From positions 25,571-89,570 of IMG/VR virus record IMGVR_UViG_3300009164_000056: a stretch of 64,000 nucleotides of DNA. One strand, 5' to 3'. The translations under genes and the position numbers were made by a program. The DNA is from a virus. The notes under the pieces are model-generated. The model searched no databases and had not been told where the DNA came from. It worked only from the letters and a program-made list of their open reading frames with translations. Each line of letters begins with the position of its first letter. Position 1 is the first letter of the stretch. Shown here piece by piece: positions 55,896 through 62,780 of the stretch.

Positions 55896-56240
55896 ATGGC
55901 AACTATAGTAGCACAAAGAATTTTACAGTCAGGGTTACTCCCTACTTACTCTGCAGCATCAGCTGGTGGAGATAAACTTGTTAATACAGGTATACAATAT
56001 TTTCATGTAAGAAATACTAGTGGTGTTACTGTAACTGCAAATGTGATTCCTGTAGTAACTGTGTATATAGATCCTGTATTAGGAAAACTAGTTAAGCAAA
56101 CTGCAAGTTTAGTATTACCTGCAGGACAATCAGGATTTTTAGGTCCATTTGAAACGGGTGCCTTTAATGATACACAAGGGTACATTACAATAACTTGTAC
56201 AGCAACTGCTTCAGTAAGTTTAGCTGCACTTTATATTTAA
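55896..56240 (+). CDS. Small capsid-decoration-like beta protein
   Basis: 114 residues of beta sandwich type: 'GIQYFHVRNTSGVTVTANVI', 'VLPAGQSGFLGPFETGAFND', 'YITITCTATASVSLAALYI'. The combination of an 'F-x-V-R/K-N' strand, 'P-A-G-x-x-x-x-L-G-P-F' and 'F-N-D' is typical of small head or decoration proteins of tailed phages. No signal peptide. Located within the small virion gene cluster. Inferred role: capsid surface decoration; not proven. Confidence 0.68.
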   Translation: MATIVAQRILQSGLLPTYSAASAGGDKLVNTGIQYFHVRNTSGVTVTANVIPVVTVYIDPVLGKLVKQTASLVLPAGQSGFLGPFETGAFNDTQGYITITCTATASVSLAALYI

Positions 56241-56245
56241 ATATT

Positions 56246-59233
56246 ATGAGCATTTTTATACAAGAAGTATTAGGATTACTAAATAGGAACCAAAAAAAGA
56301 TAACTTTAGATAAAACTAAAGATTGGTTTGAATTTGGTAAACTATATCAAAGTAGTAGTTTAAATAATAAATCAGGATATACTCCTAAAATGGACCCATT
56401 TGTAATTAAATGGGGTGATTTAGTTTGTCAAGCTACAGAAGATTTGACAAGAACTTTACCTGGAGAAGGTAAACTTGGTTTTATTCCTGTATACACTGAT
56501 CCATCAGGTAGTTGTAGTTGGGATACATTAAAAGATTCTATCATTACACAAAATGCACTTAACACTATTATTAATATTGCTGGTTCATTACAAGTACTTG
56601 GAGATGTTCAAATCTCAGGAGGAGATTTAACTGCAACTACTTCAACATTTAATCTTTTAAATACTGCTCCGGTATCTATTATTAACTTTGGAAGCACTAC
56701 TACTAATATAGAAGTGGGTGGTGCAGCTACTGTTGTTAATATTAATGGAACTACACAAAGTACAAGCTGTACTACAGGCGCATTAGTAGTTGACGGTGGT
56801 GTTGGTGTAGCAAAAGATTTATTTGTATGCGGTAATGCTACTATTTCAGGAGATGTTGCAATTAATGGTGGTGACTTAACTTCAACTGCTAGTAATTTTA
56901 ATCTTTTACAACAATCTACAAGTATTGGTTTTGGGTATAATTCTCAAGTTATATATATAGGTGGTATAAGTGCTACAAGTACTGTAGTAATACATGGTTC
57001 ACAAGATAGTATTTCATGTACAACCGGAGCATTAAGAATTGTAGGTGGTGTTGGAATTGCTAAAAGTTTATTTGTTTGTGGTAATTTAAATATAAATGGA
57101 ACTAGTAATTTAAATGGAGATGTAAATTTAGGTAATTCTCTTGCAGATCAAATTGCTTTAAATGGAACATTATTAGATAATAATGGTAATGCACCATTAC
57201 TTAATCAAGTATTAGTCGGTCAAGGTGGTGGGCAAGTTGCGTGGCAAAATGATGATGTTGTTGAAGCATTAACATATGGTAGTTTATGGCAAGGTAATGC
57301 TTCTAATGTAAAACAAGAATTAGCTATTGGTACCGCAAATCAAATTCTTATATCTAATGGAACTACATTTGCTTGGCAAAATAATCCAGCTGCAATAGTT
57401 GGTGAAGTATGTGCTATAAATAGTATTCCATTATGGACTCCAAATTCAAATACATTAGGTTGTTCTCTTATTTATCAAGATGGAAATAGTTCAACACCAG
57501 CTACTAAAATATTCTTTAAAGGTGGTTTAGCTAGTGAAGGTTCTCAAGTTAGAACAATTTATGATGTTGCAATAGGATATGGTAATTATGCAGGAGGAGA
57601 AAGTTCTGCGGCATTTGGTTTTAGAACTTTAGCTTTAGGAGGTGATTCATTTGCTTGTGGTCATAAAGGATTTGCTGGAGGACATGGTTCATTAGCTGCT
57701 GGTTATAATACTGGAGCTGGAAATTATGGTTTTGGATTATTTACTGCTACTATTACTTCTGCAACTTTAACTATTAATATTCTTAGTGGAACAATTGCTG
57801 TTGGAAACTTTATAGTACCCAATGTTGATACAGATCCATCAACTAGATATGAAATTTTAACTCTTGTTGGAACAGGAACTATAGGAGTAAATACAATTAC
57901 TATAGCTACACCTATTTCAGTTGATTCAAATGAAGCTGTTGCAATAGAAGAAGCTATTCCAAGTAGAGGGGATAGTCAAGGTTCAATTTCACTTGGTTAT
58001 AATGCAGTTTCTAAAGGGATTGGTGCAATTGCTATTGGTTCATTAGCTACTACAGATATACCAAATCAAATTGCTATTGGTAGTGGTTATAGTACAGTAA
58101 AATTAGGTGGTACTGTTCAAGATAATACTCAAAATAAAGTTCTTGTTTTAGATACAAATGAAGTTGTTAGATGGAGAGATGCTAGTACAATTGGCGGTGG
58201 CGGTGGTACAATAACAGCAAATAATGGTCTTACAATGAGTACTGCAAGTAACGTTCAGTTAGGTGGTACTTTATTGCAATCAACTACAATTCAAACTTCA
58301 ACTTTTGATCTTAAATTAGAAGGTACAAGTTCAGCTCCAATATTAACTGTTAATCAATTAGGTACAGGATCAAGTTCTGTTGCAATCAAAGGAATATCAA
58401 CTGGTGGTTTTGCTGGATATTTCCAAGCAAATACAAGTGCTCTTGGTGCAATATATGCTAATAATACGGGTTCTACACCAACTACAACGTTTCAACAATC
58501 AAATGGGCAAGCTGTTTCTGTATTTACACGTTCAGGACCTAACAATACAGGTATTGATACAATATTAGATTTATATAATGTATGTAATGCTGGTCCAGCT
58601 GTTGTTGGTTTAGGTGCTGCTATAAGCTTTAGTATAGAAGACAGTACATCTGTACCTGCTTATGCTGGTGGTATATCTTTTGATTGGACTTCATTTTCAG
58701 TAGGTAATTCATCAAGATTTGTTGTAGAAACTGTAGGTTTTGGTGTTAGTTCAAATAAACTTGAAGTATCTAATGAGGGTCTATTAACATTAAATGTATA
58801 TGGTTCAGGTGCATTTTATGATCCAGGAAATGTAGTTAACTATACATTAGGAGCTAAAGCAAGTGGTGAAATTGTTGAAATACCATATCAAGCTTCACCT
58901 AAAGTATTTGCAGCATTAATTAGTCAATCAGGAATAGGGCCATCAGATATTCCAACTATGATTGTATTATCTGATTTTTCAGCTGGTGCTGTAACATTTA
59001 CATGGAGCCGTGTTGGTGCAGGTTTATATGAGTTAACAGCTGATCAACCTGTATTTTTAGGCCCTAAAACAGCATTTTATATTATACCCGATGTAAATCC
59101 AGGAAAACCTTATTGTGCAGCTATTGAAAGACAATCTGATACAGTAATACTAGTTAATAGTTTTGATACAACAGGAGTAAGTGATGATAATTTTTTTGAT
59201 AGAGCTACATTAAAATTTGAAATATATCCATAA
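56246..59233 (+). CDS. Large phage fibre with YadA-like head repeats
   Basis: About 995 residues from ATG 56246, chosen because it follows the previous stop by 5 bases; a longer in-frame start at 56195 would overlap that gene. Residues about 110-320 carry twice the unit 'SCTTGALVVDGGVGVAKDLF' / 'SCTTGALRIVGGVGIAKSLF', with a Cys in VCGN. Residues about 420-480 (YGNYAGGESSAAFGFRTLAL) and about 570-610 (GSISLGYNAVSKGIGAIAIG) are YadA-like repeats, which form trimeric beta rolls in autotransporter adhesins. The C-terminal 230 residues are a tip domain. Trimeric adhesin-like fibre, possibly a second receptor-binding protein. Confidence 0.82.
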   Translation: MSIFIQEVLGLLNRNQKKITLDKTKDWFEFGKLYQSSSLNNKSGYTPKMDPFVIKWGDLVCQATEDLTRTLPGEGKLGFIPVYTDPSGSCSWDTLKDSIITQNALNTIINIAGSLQVLGDVQISGGDLTATTSTFNLLNTAPVSIINFGSTTTNIEVGGAATVVNINGTTQSTSCTTGALVVDGGVGVAKDLFVCGNATISGDVAINGGDLTSTASNFNLLQQSTSIGFGYNSQVIYIGGISATSTVVIHGSQDSISCTTGALRIVGGVGIAKSLFVCGNLNINGTSNLNGDVNLGNSLADQIALNGTLLDNNGNAPLLNQVLVGQGGGQVAWQNDDVVEALTYGSLWQGNASNVKQELAIGTANQILISNGTTFAWQNNPAAIVGEVCAINSIPLWTPNSNTLGCSLIYQDGNSSTPATKIFFKGGLASEGSQVRTIYDVAIGYGNYAGGESSAAFGFRTLALGGDSFACGHKGFAGGHGSLAAGYNTGAGNYGFGLFTATITSATLTINILSGTIAVGNFIVPNVDTDPSTRYEILTLVGTGTIGVNTITIATPISVDSNEAVAIEEAIPSRGDSQGSISLGYNAVSKGIGAIAIGSLATTDIPNQIAIGSGYSTVKLGGTVQDNTQNKVLVLDTNEVVRWRDASTIGGGGGTITANNGLTMSTASNVQLGGTLLQSTTIQTSTFDLKLEGTSSAPILTVNQLGTGSSSVAIKGISTGGFAGYFQANTSALGAIYANNTGSTPTTTFQQSNGQAVSVFTRSGPNNTGIDTILDLYNVCNAGPAVVGLGAAISFSIEDSTSVPAYAGGISFDWTSFSVGNSSRFVVETVGFGVSSNKLEVSNEGLLTLNVYGSGAFYDPGNVVNYTLGAKASGEIVEIPYQASPKVFAALISQSGIGPSDIPTMIVLSDFSAGAVTFTWSRVGAGLYELTADQPVFLGPKTAFYIIPDVNPGKPYCAAIERQSDTVILVNSFDTTGVSDDNFFDRATLKFEIYP

Positions 59234-59249
59234 CTAAAAAATAAATAAT

Positions 59250-59426
59250 ATGAAAAAATATCAAATAGGCGGAAGTATGCAATCACGTACAAATAGTGAA
59301 TCAAGTGATGAATTAAACCCTTTCAAAATTAAAAAACCGGTTGCACCTAACCCAAGTTTTGTACCATCTGGTTCAATGAGTCAGATGAAAAAAGGTGGTC
59401 AAATGAAAAAATCTAAAAATTGTTAA
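59250..59426 (+). CDS. 58-residue protein with two K-x-G-G motifs
   Basis: MKKYQIGGSMQSRTNSESSD..., with a second motif at MKKGGQMKKSKNC, the last residues. Basic and disordered, no membrane segment. The pattern is the same as in the other glycine-pair proteins. It lies 16 bases after the YadA-like fibre and 19 bases before the LCIB-like gene, so it is likely expressed with them. Confidence 0.6.
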   Translation: MKKYQIGGSMQSRTNSESSDELNPFKIKKPVAPNPSFVPSGSMSQMKKGGQMKKSKNC

Positions 59427-59445
59427 CTTAAAAATTTAAATTAAA

Positions 59446-60435
59446 ATGACAACGTTAAAATCATATGCTCTTTTTGACAATTCAGGTCTAATTGTACCTG
59501 GAAGCTTAGTTGTACAAAAAATTAAGCCTTCAAATAAAAACTTTAAAGAAGTTACTGCTATAGAATATTATAATAAAACCACACCGGCTTATTCTAATAT
59601 TGTAACAGCTGCTTATCCAAGTGCTATATTAGCTAATACATTTAGTGTAAAATTAGAAAACTTTCTTTTAACTAAAGGTGTTAAAGCTAATAAAACTGTT
59701 TTAAACTATACTGCGTGTTCAGATGATGTTAATGCACCTGAGTTTGCTAACATAGTAAATATAGGACAATCACCGGCAAGTTTAAATGAGTTTCTTGGAC
59801 CTTTTATGGGTGGTGGTTTAGCTGGTTATCCACATACAGGAGCATTAGGATTACAAGCTTGGCAAAGTCATGCTACAACAGATACACCAATTGATGGTCC
59901 ATTATTATTAATGAATATGCCACACATTGGTATTACTCAACAATCTGATCTTGTTGCTAGCAATAATAACGTAGGTAGAATGTTAAGAAAAGGAAAAAGT
60001 TCTGCTTCAGCTGATAATACATGTGGTGCTGTTGTTACAGCTGCACAATGGGTAATGGCTAATACTGCATCTGGTTCTGCTCCAGTTAGAGGAGCGGGTG
60101 TATTTGCTAATAATGACCAATATTTCACTCTTGCTACAATTCTTTATACTGATAGAGTAACTTTATGTTCAGCTCCTTATAACTTTGTTTTAGATTCTAC
60201 TAAATACAGTGCCGGTGTTAAACTAGCTACAGAGTATATTAGAGCAAAAAGCTTTACTGATTTAAAAAATACTTTAATTCCTGTTTTATCAGGACAAAAA
60301 AGTTTATATTTCTTAACCGGTACATTTGTTAATGTTGATGATGGCTATTCAGCATTCATTGATTTTAATGAATTATGGTTATGGGATTCAGGATCTTGGA
60401 CAGATCTTACAACAGCATTTAAACTAACCTTATAA
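59446..60435 (+). CDS. LCIB-type beta-carbonic anhydrase-like protein
   Basis: 329 residues. It matches the pattern of the limiting-CO2-inducible protein B/C family: C91-S-D93 (the CxD of beta-carbonic anhydrases; Arg of CxDxR is absent), GGGLAGYPHTGALGL (122-136), MPH160IGI, a long loop, N-V-G-R-x-L-R-K-G (about 175-183) and N-T-C193-G-A. Cys91, His160 and Cys193 are the candidate zinc ligands. Near the C-terminus LSGQKSLYFLTGTFVNVDDG fits the family's final strand. In algae, LCIB proteins act in carbon concentration; some members are active carbonic anhydrases. There is no signal peptide. It is 13 bases upstream of a surface lipoprotein gene. Family match is by recalled motif; activity is unknown. 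Confidence 0.68.
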   Translation: MTTLKSYALFDNSGLIVPGSLVVQKIKPSNKNFKEVTAIEYYNKTTPAYSNIVTAAYPSAILANTFSVKLENFLLTKGVKANKTVLNYTACSDDVNAPEFANIVNIGQSPASLNEFLGPFMGGGLAGYPHTGALGLQAWQSHATTDTPIDGPLLLMNMPHIGITQQSDLVASNNNVGRMLRKGKSSASADNTCGAVVTAAQWVMANTASGSAPVRGAGVFANNDQYFTLATILYTDRVTLCSAPYNFVLDSTKYSAGVKLATEYIRAKSFTDLKNTLIPVLSGQKSLYFLTGTFVNVDDGYSAFIDFNELWLWDSGSWTDLTTAFKLTL

Positions 60436-60448
60436 CTAAAAATCAATT

Positions 60449-61102
60449 ATGAAAAAACTATTATTATTGGCAGTAACAATTACAATATTGATTGGCTGTG
60501 CAAAACAACAAGATGATCTTGACGAAAGAGATGCGGGTGTACTAAGAATCCACAAAGGTAAGTTTGCTTTTTGTGGTGCTTCTGGTGCAGTGCCAACAGG
60601 TAAAAAGATTGTGATTCAAGGCGTAACCTATGATGAAGGTTGTGCAATTTGTCCTGTATTAGATGGCCCTTCAATTTCTAACTTAGCTATGTATGGTAGC
60701 GGTGGAACTTGGGGTGACTTTAATGTAAGAAACAATTTCAAAACTCCTGATGGAACAGATAGTACTGTTTGGTCTTTGTTTTGGTATTACGATTCAAATG
60801 ATAGCATTCCTCAATTCAATCCAGAAAGTAAAGAATGGGAATTGTTACCTCCAACTAATAGAGCATTTATAGTAAACACTGATTCACCATCTACAAGTGA
60901 AAGTAATATGTTTTGTATGCCGGCAGTAGTGTTTGATACAACCTCAACAGGTATTGTATTAGCTAGATGCTATGGGCCCTTAAATGAAGCAGCTGTACCA
61001 TTACGTAAAGCAGTTGCTGTTAAGTCAGGAATGAAATCAATTACAGCAGCTAAAGTTGGTGCTCCTTATCCTGTAGGTACTCCTATTCCAGTAAAAGAAT
61101 AA
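60449..61102 (+). CDS. Surface-exposed lipoprotein (predicted), unknown function
   Basis: 217 residues. Signal peptide with lipobox L-I-G-C17 (MKKLLLLAVTITILIGC), so the mature protein is lipidated. The next residues are AKQQDDLDERD, an acidic stretch near the acyl Cys like the export signal that sends Flavobacteria lipoproteins to the cell surface (consensus like QKDDE). The mature part has Cys residues in FCGASG and GCAICP, and a beta-rich body (FWYYDSNDSIPQFNPES). Phage-encoded surface lipoproteins such as T5 Llp block the receptor against further infection, so superinfection exclusion is the main idea; alternatively it binds the LCIB-like protein encoded 13 bases upstream. No family is recognised. 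Confidence 0.75.
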   Translation: MKKLLLLAVTITILIGCAKQQDDLDERDAGVLRIHKGKFAFCGASGAVPTGKKIVIQGVTYDEGCAICPVLDGPSISNLAMYGSGGTWGDFNVRNNFKTPDGTDSTVWSLFWYYDSNDSIPQFNPESKEWELLPPTNRAFIVNTDSPSTSESNMFCMPAVVFDTTSTGIVLARCYGPLNEAAVPLRKAVAVKSGMKSITAAKVGAPYPVGTPIPVKE

Positions 61103-61112
61103 TAATGTCCGT

Positions 61113-61147
61113 TATAATGCACAAATAACTCAATTTTGTGCATTATA
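61113..61147. terminator. Perfect 13-bp hairpin, first of three
   Basis: TATAATGCACAAA (61113-61125) pairs perfectly with TTTGTGCATTATA (61135-61147), 9-base loop. It starts 10 bases after the lipoprotein stop. It lacks a long T run, so a terminator or mRNA-end stabiliser are both possible. Confidence 0.55.
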
Positions 61148-61160
61148 TCACACATTATGT

Positions 61161-61179
61161 ATTATACAAATTGTATAAT
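61161..61179. repeat. Inverted repeat ATTATACAA-A-TTGTATAAT, second of three
   Basis: Perfect 9-base arms with one central base. With a 1-base loop it is poor as an RNA hairpin and could rather be a protein-binding site. It stands between convergent operons. Confidence 0.5.
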
Positions 61180-61185
61180 TATTTT

Positions 61186-61227
61186 GGGTATAATGACTAA
61201 TATAATAGTTATTATACCCATTTTTTA
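61186..61227. terminator. 13-bp hairpin with T run, third of three
   Basis: GGGTATAATGACT (61186-61198) pairs with AGTTATTATACCC (61207-61219), one G-T wobble, followed on the plus strand by ATTTTTT. On the minus strand it is preceded by the end of the 75-residue gene and followed by AAAATAAT. Best candidate for the terminator at this convergent junction. Confidence 0.65.
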
Positions 61228-61452
61228 TATGTTTTGACTAATATATTGGTCTTTTTTACTTTGATAAACTACAAAGCAATCACTCTTTCTATAATCTCTA
61301 ACAGCTACTGTTACACCATCATGAAAGGTTGTTAACCAACAATATTTGGTATCATCTTTAGAAATTCTTCCTTGATGAATAACATTTCCTACATACATTA
61401 GTGCTGCTGCAGGATCTATGTCATCTCTGACATCTATAATAATTCTACTCAT
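61225..61452 (-). CDS. Small conserved phage protein, unknown function
   Basis: 75 residues: MSRIIIDVRDDIDPAAALMY, then 'NVIHQGRISKDDTKYCWLTT' and 'VAVRDYRKSDCFVVYQSKKD'. Recalled as a pattern of short proteins in early regions of Bacteroidetes phages ('R-I-I-I-D-x-x-D-D-...-A-x-x-x-V-x-x-V-x-x-Q-G-x-I-S-K'). It is the last gene of the minus-strand operon, overlapping the upstream gene by 8 bases. Small alpha/beta fold likely; function unknown. Confidence 0.68.
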   Translation of the reverse strand: MSRIIIDVRDDIDPAAALMYVGNVIHQGRISKDDTKYCWLTTFHDGVTVAVRDYRKSDCFVVYQSKKDQYISQNI

Positions 61453-61639
61453 TTTTCTTATTTTGTTTCCAGTCTAACCAAAATCCAAGGGCTACTAGAA
61501 AGTTCATTCCTAAAGAAGCAATTATCTCTGTAATATCCTCATAGATTGAAGTCATTAGGTGAATATGACCAATAGTCCAAAAAGGTATAGCCAAGTTTTG
61601 ACTAATCCATATAATAGTAAACTTAATGAACCGTGTCAT
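61445..61639 (-). CDS. 64-residue membrane protein
   Basis: MTRFIKFTIIWISQNLAIPF..., with two hydrophobic segments: 'IKFTIIWISQNLAIPFW' and 'IIASLGMNFLVALGFWLD', and a basic end KQNKKNE. Its ATG overlaps the upstream 30-residue ORF's TGA (ATGA), so translation is probably coupled. Inferred inner-membrane protein of unknown function. Confidence 0.6.
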   Translation of the reverse strand: MTRFIKFTIIWISQNLAIPFWTIGHIHLMTSIYEDITEIIASLGMNFLVALGFWLDWKQNKKNE

Positions 61640-61728
61640 TTTGATCCTTTACTAACAAGGTAATCAAATAACCAAATTACTTTGGGTCTTATAAACTCAT
61701 AAGCTACCCATATTAAAAAGTACTTCAT
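61636..61728 (-). CDS. 30-residue membrane peptide
   Basis: MKYFLIWVAYEFIRPKVIWL..., stop TGA overlapping the next ATG and start ATG overlapping the previous TGA. Both junctions are ATGA, which is why it is considered real despite its length. Hydrophobic/aromatic with a Lys end; likely membrane-associated. No family known. Confidence 0.5.
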   Translation of the reverse strand: MKYFLIWVAYEFIRPKVIWLFDYLVSKGSK

Positions 61729-62000
61729 TTCAAAAATATTTTAAGTGTATAACCATCATCCTGGTATTGTAGTTCAACATCCTTAGCATTGTACTTTGTA
61801 TATGCTCTACCATTATGTGGTGGTGAATGTTGTATTACTTCCACTCTTCTTACATTAGGAAGAGAAATGGTTGATTCTAAACCTTCTGGTTTACATGTAT
61901 CACAATATAAGTCTTCTGTCAACCCTGTACTTATAATAACCGTACATTTATGACAAAGTGTGGCACCAAGGCCTCCGTTAAGTTTATGTATTGGCTTCAT
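61725..62000 (-). CDS. Zinc-finger-like small protein
   Basis: 91 residues: MKPIHKLNGGLGATLCHKCT, then IISTGLTEDLYCDTCKPEG: four Cys as CHKC and CDTC, a zinc ribbon. 'NGGLGATLCHKC' is recalled from small conserved proteins of Bacteroidetes phages. The C-terminal half is a small beta/alpha region (DVELQYQDDGYTLKIFLK). The stop overlaps the next ATG and its start overlaps the previous gene by 4 bases. Possibly a regulator or nucleic-acid binder; not shown. Confidence 0.68.
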   Translation of the reverse strand: MKPIHKLNGGLGATLCHKCTVIISTGLTEDLYCDTCKPEGLESTISLPNVRRVEVIQHSPPHNGRAYTKYNAKDVELQYQDDGYTLKIFLK

Positions 62001-62473
62001 AATCTTTTTTTTATTACATAACTAGAGTTCCATGTTGATTTTTTAGTTTCACTATCTCTCCATGGCCATGATAGTCTTGCTTTATGTATGTTTTTATCAG
62101 CATAATTTTTCCACCATAATATCATTTCCCAATATCTATCATCATTAAGATCTGGTGAATGCCAATGTATTGTAAACTGCCAATTAAAAAAGAATATCAT
62201 AAATGCTGGAGCCCATTCAAATCTAGGTGAATCATATTTATCTTTCCATCCTAAATCATTACGGTGAAAAGCAATAGGCCAACCATATGATATTGTATAA
62301 CCAAACAATTTAAAGAACTTACATCTTAAGAATCTGGGTCTTTCTTTTCTTATTGTCAAAATAGTAGAATTAAAATTCCACGGTGTAAAATATGGTGTAC
62401 CATAAACTATTCTTCCAAAATAATACTTCTTTACTGGAGGTACAAACACCCCTTTAAAATCATTTATCTTCAT
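61997..62473 (-). CDS. Conserved aromatic-rich phage protein, unknown function
   Basis: 158 residues, very rich in Trp, Tyr and Phe. Motifs: 'FVPPVKKYYFGRIVYGTPYF', 'YTISYGWPIAFHRNDLGWKD', 'APAFMIFFFNWQFTIHWHSP', 'DRYWEMILWWKNYADKNIHK'. The pattern is recalled from hypothetical proteins of Flavobacterium and crAss-like phages. No signal peptide or membrane span clear of the aromatic strands. The end is overlapped by the next ATG by 4 bases; its start overlaps the upstream gene by 14. Function not known. Confidence 0.68.
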   Translation of the reverse strand: MKINDFKGVFVPPVKKYYFGRIVYGTPYFTPWNFNSTILTIRKERPRFLRCKFFKLFGYTISYGWPIAFHRNDLGWKDKYDSPRFEWAPAFMIFFFNWQFTIHWHSPDLNDDRYWEMILWWKNYADKNIHKARLSWPWRDSETKKSTWNSSYVIKKRL

Positions 62474-62648
62474 CTTTAGTTTGTTTTTTAGTTAATATAT
62501 AAAAAGCAGTTAAAATACTATTCCAGTGTTCAGCCAGTTTAAAATCTAAATCTACCAAGTATAAACATTGTAATATATGTTTTTCTCCGTCAGCCTCTCC
62601 CAGTTTAATAAAAATTTGTTTTGCTTTCTCTTCTATTGTTATACTCAT
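62460..62648 (-). CDS. Small helical protein, first of the overlapping minus-strand operon
   Basis: 62 residues, MSITIEEKAKQIFIKLGEAD..., acidic at the N-terminus and mainly helical (ILQCLYLVDLDFKLAEHWNS), ending KKQTKDEDK. Nothing specific is recognised. The stop overlaps the 158-residue gene by 14 bases. It follows the terminator at 62666-62687 on this strand, so it may start a new transcript. Confidence 0.58.
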   Translation of the reverse strand: MSITIEEKAKQIFIKLGEADGEKHILQCLYLVDLDFKLAEHWNSILTAFYILTKKQTKDEDK

Positions 62649-62665
62649 TTTTTTTAAAAGGTAAA

Positions 62666-62687
62666 GGGGATGGTTTTATCCACCCCC
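62666..62687 (-). terminator. Hairpin terminator for the DUF932-like gene
   Basis: On the minus strand GGGGGTGG...CCATCCCC (62687-62666) forms a hairpin, with one bulge, followed by TTTACCTTTT. It comes after the DUF932-like gene and a 23-residue ORF. Confidence 0.55.
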
Positions 62688-62706
62688 TGTTGGTTTACCT
62701 ACATAA

Positions 62707-62778
62707 TTATTTTGGATCATTTGTTAAACACAAATAAAAGCATATAAAAGCAAATATAGCTGCTAACAAAATCCACAT
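62707..62778 (-). CDS. 23-residue hydrophobic peptide
   Basis: MWILLAAIFAFICFYLCLTN... ending DPK, one membrane span. It starts 2 bases after the DUF932-like stop and ends before a terminator. Short enough to be chance, but placement and pure hydrophobic character are suggestive. Function unknown. Confidence 0.35.
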   Translation of the reverse strand: MWILLAAIFAFICFYLCLTNDPK

Positions 62779-62780
62779 AA

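Noticed and set aside
56195-56245. Longer start for the YadA-like fibre.
   Set aside because: The extra 17 residues overlap the decoration-like gene and look like a shadow; ATG 56246 has the usual spacing.
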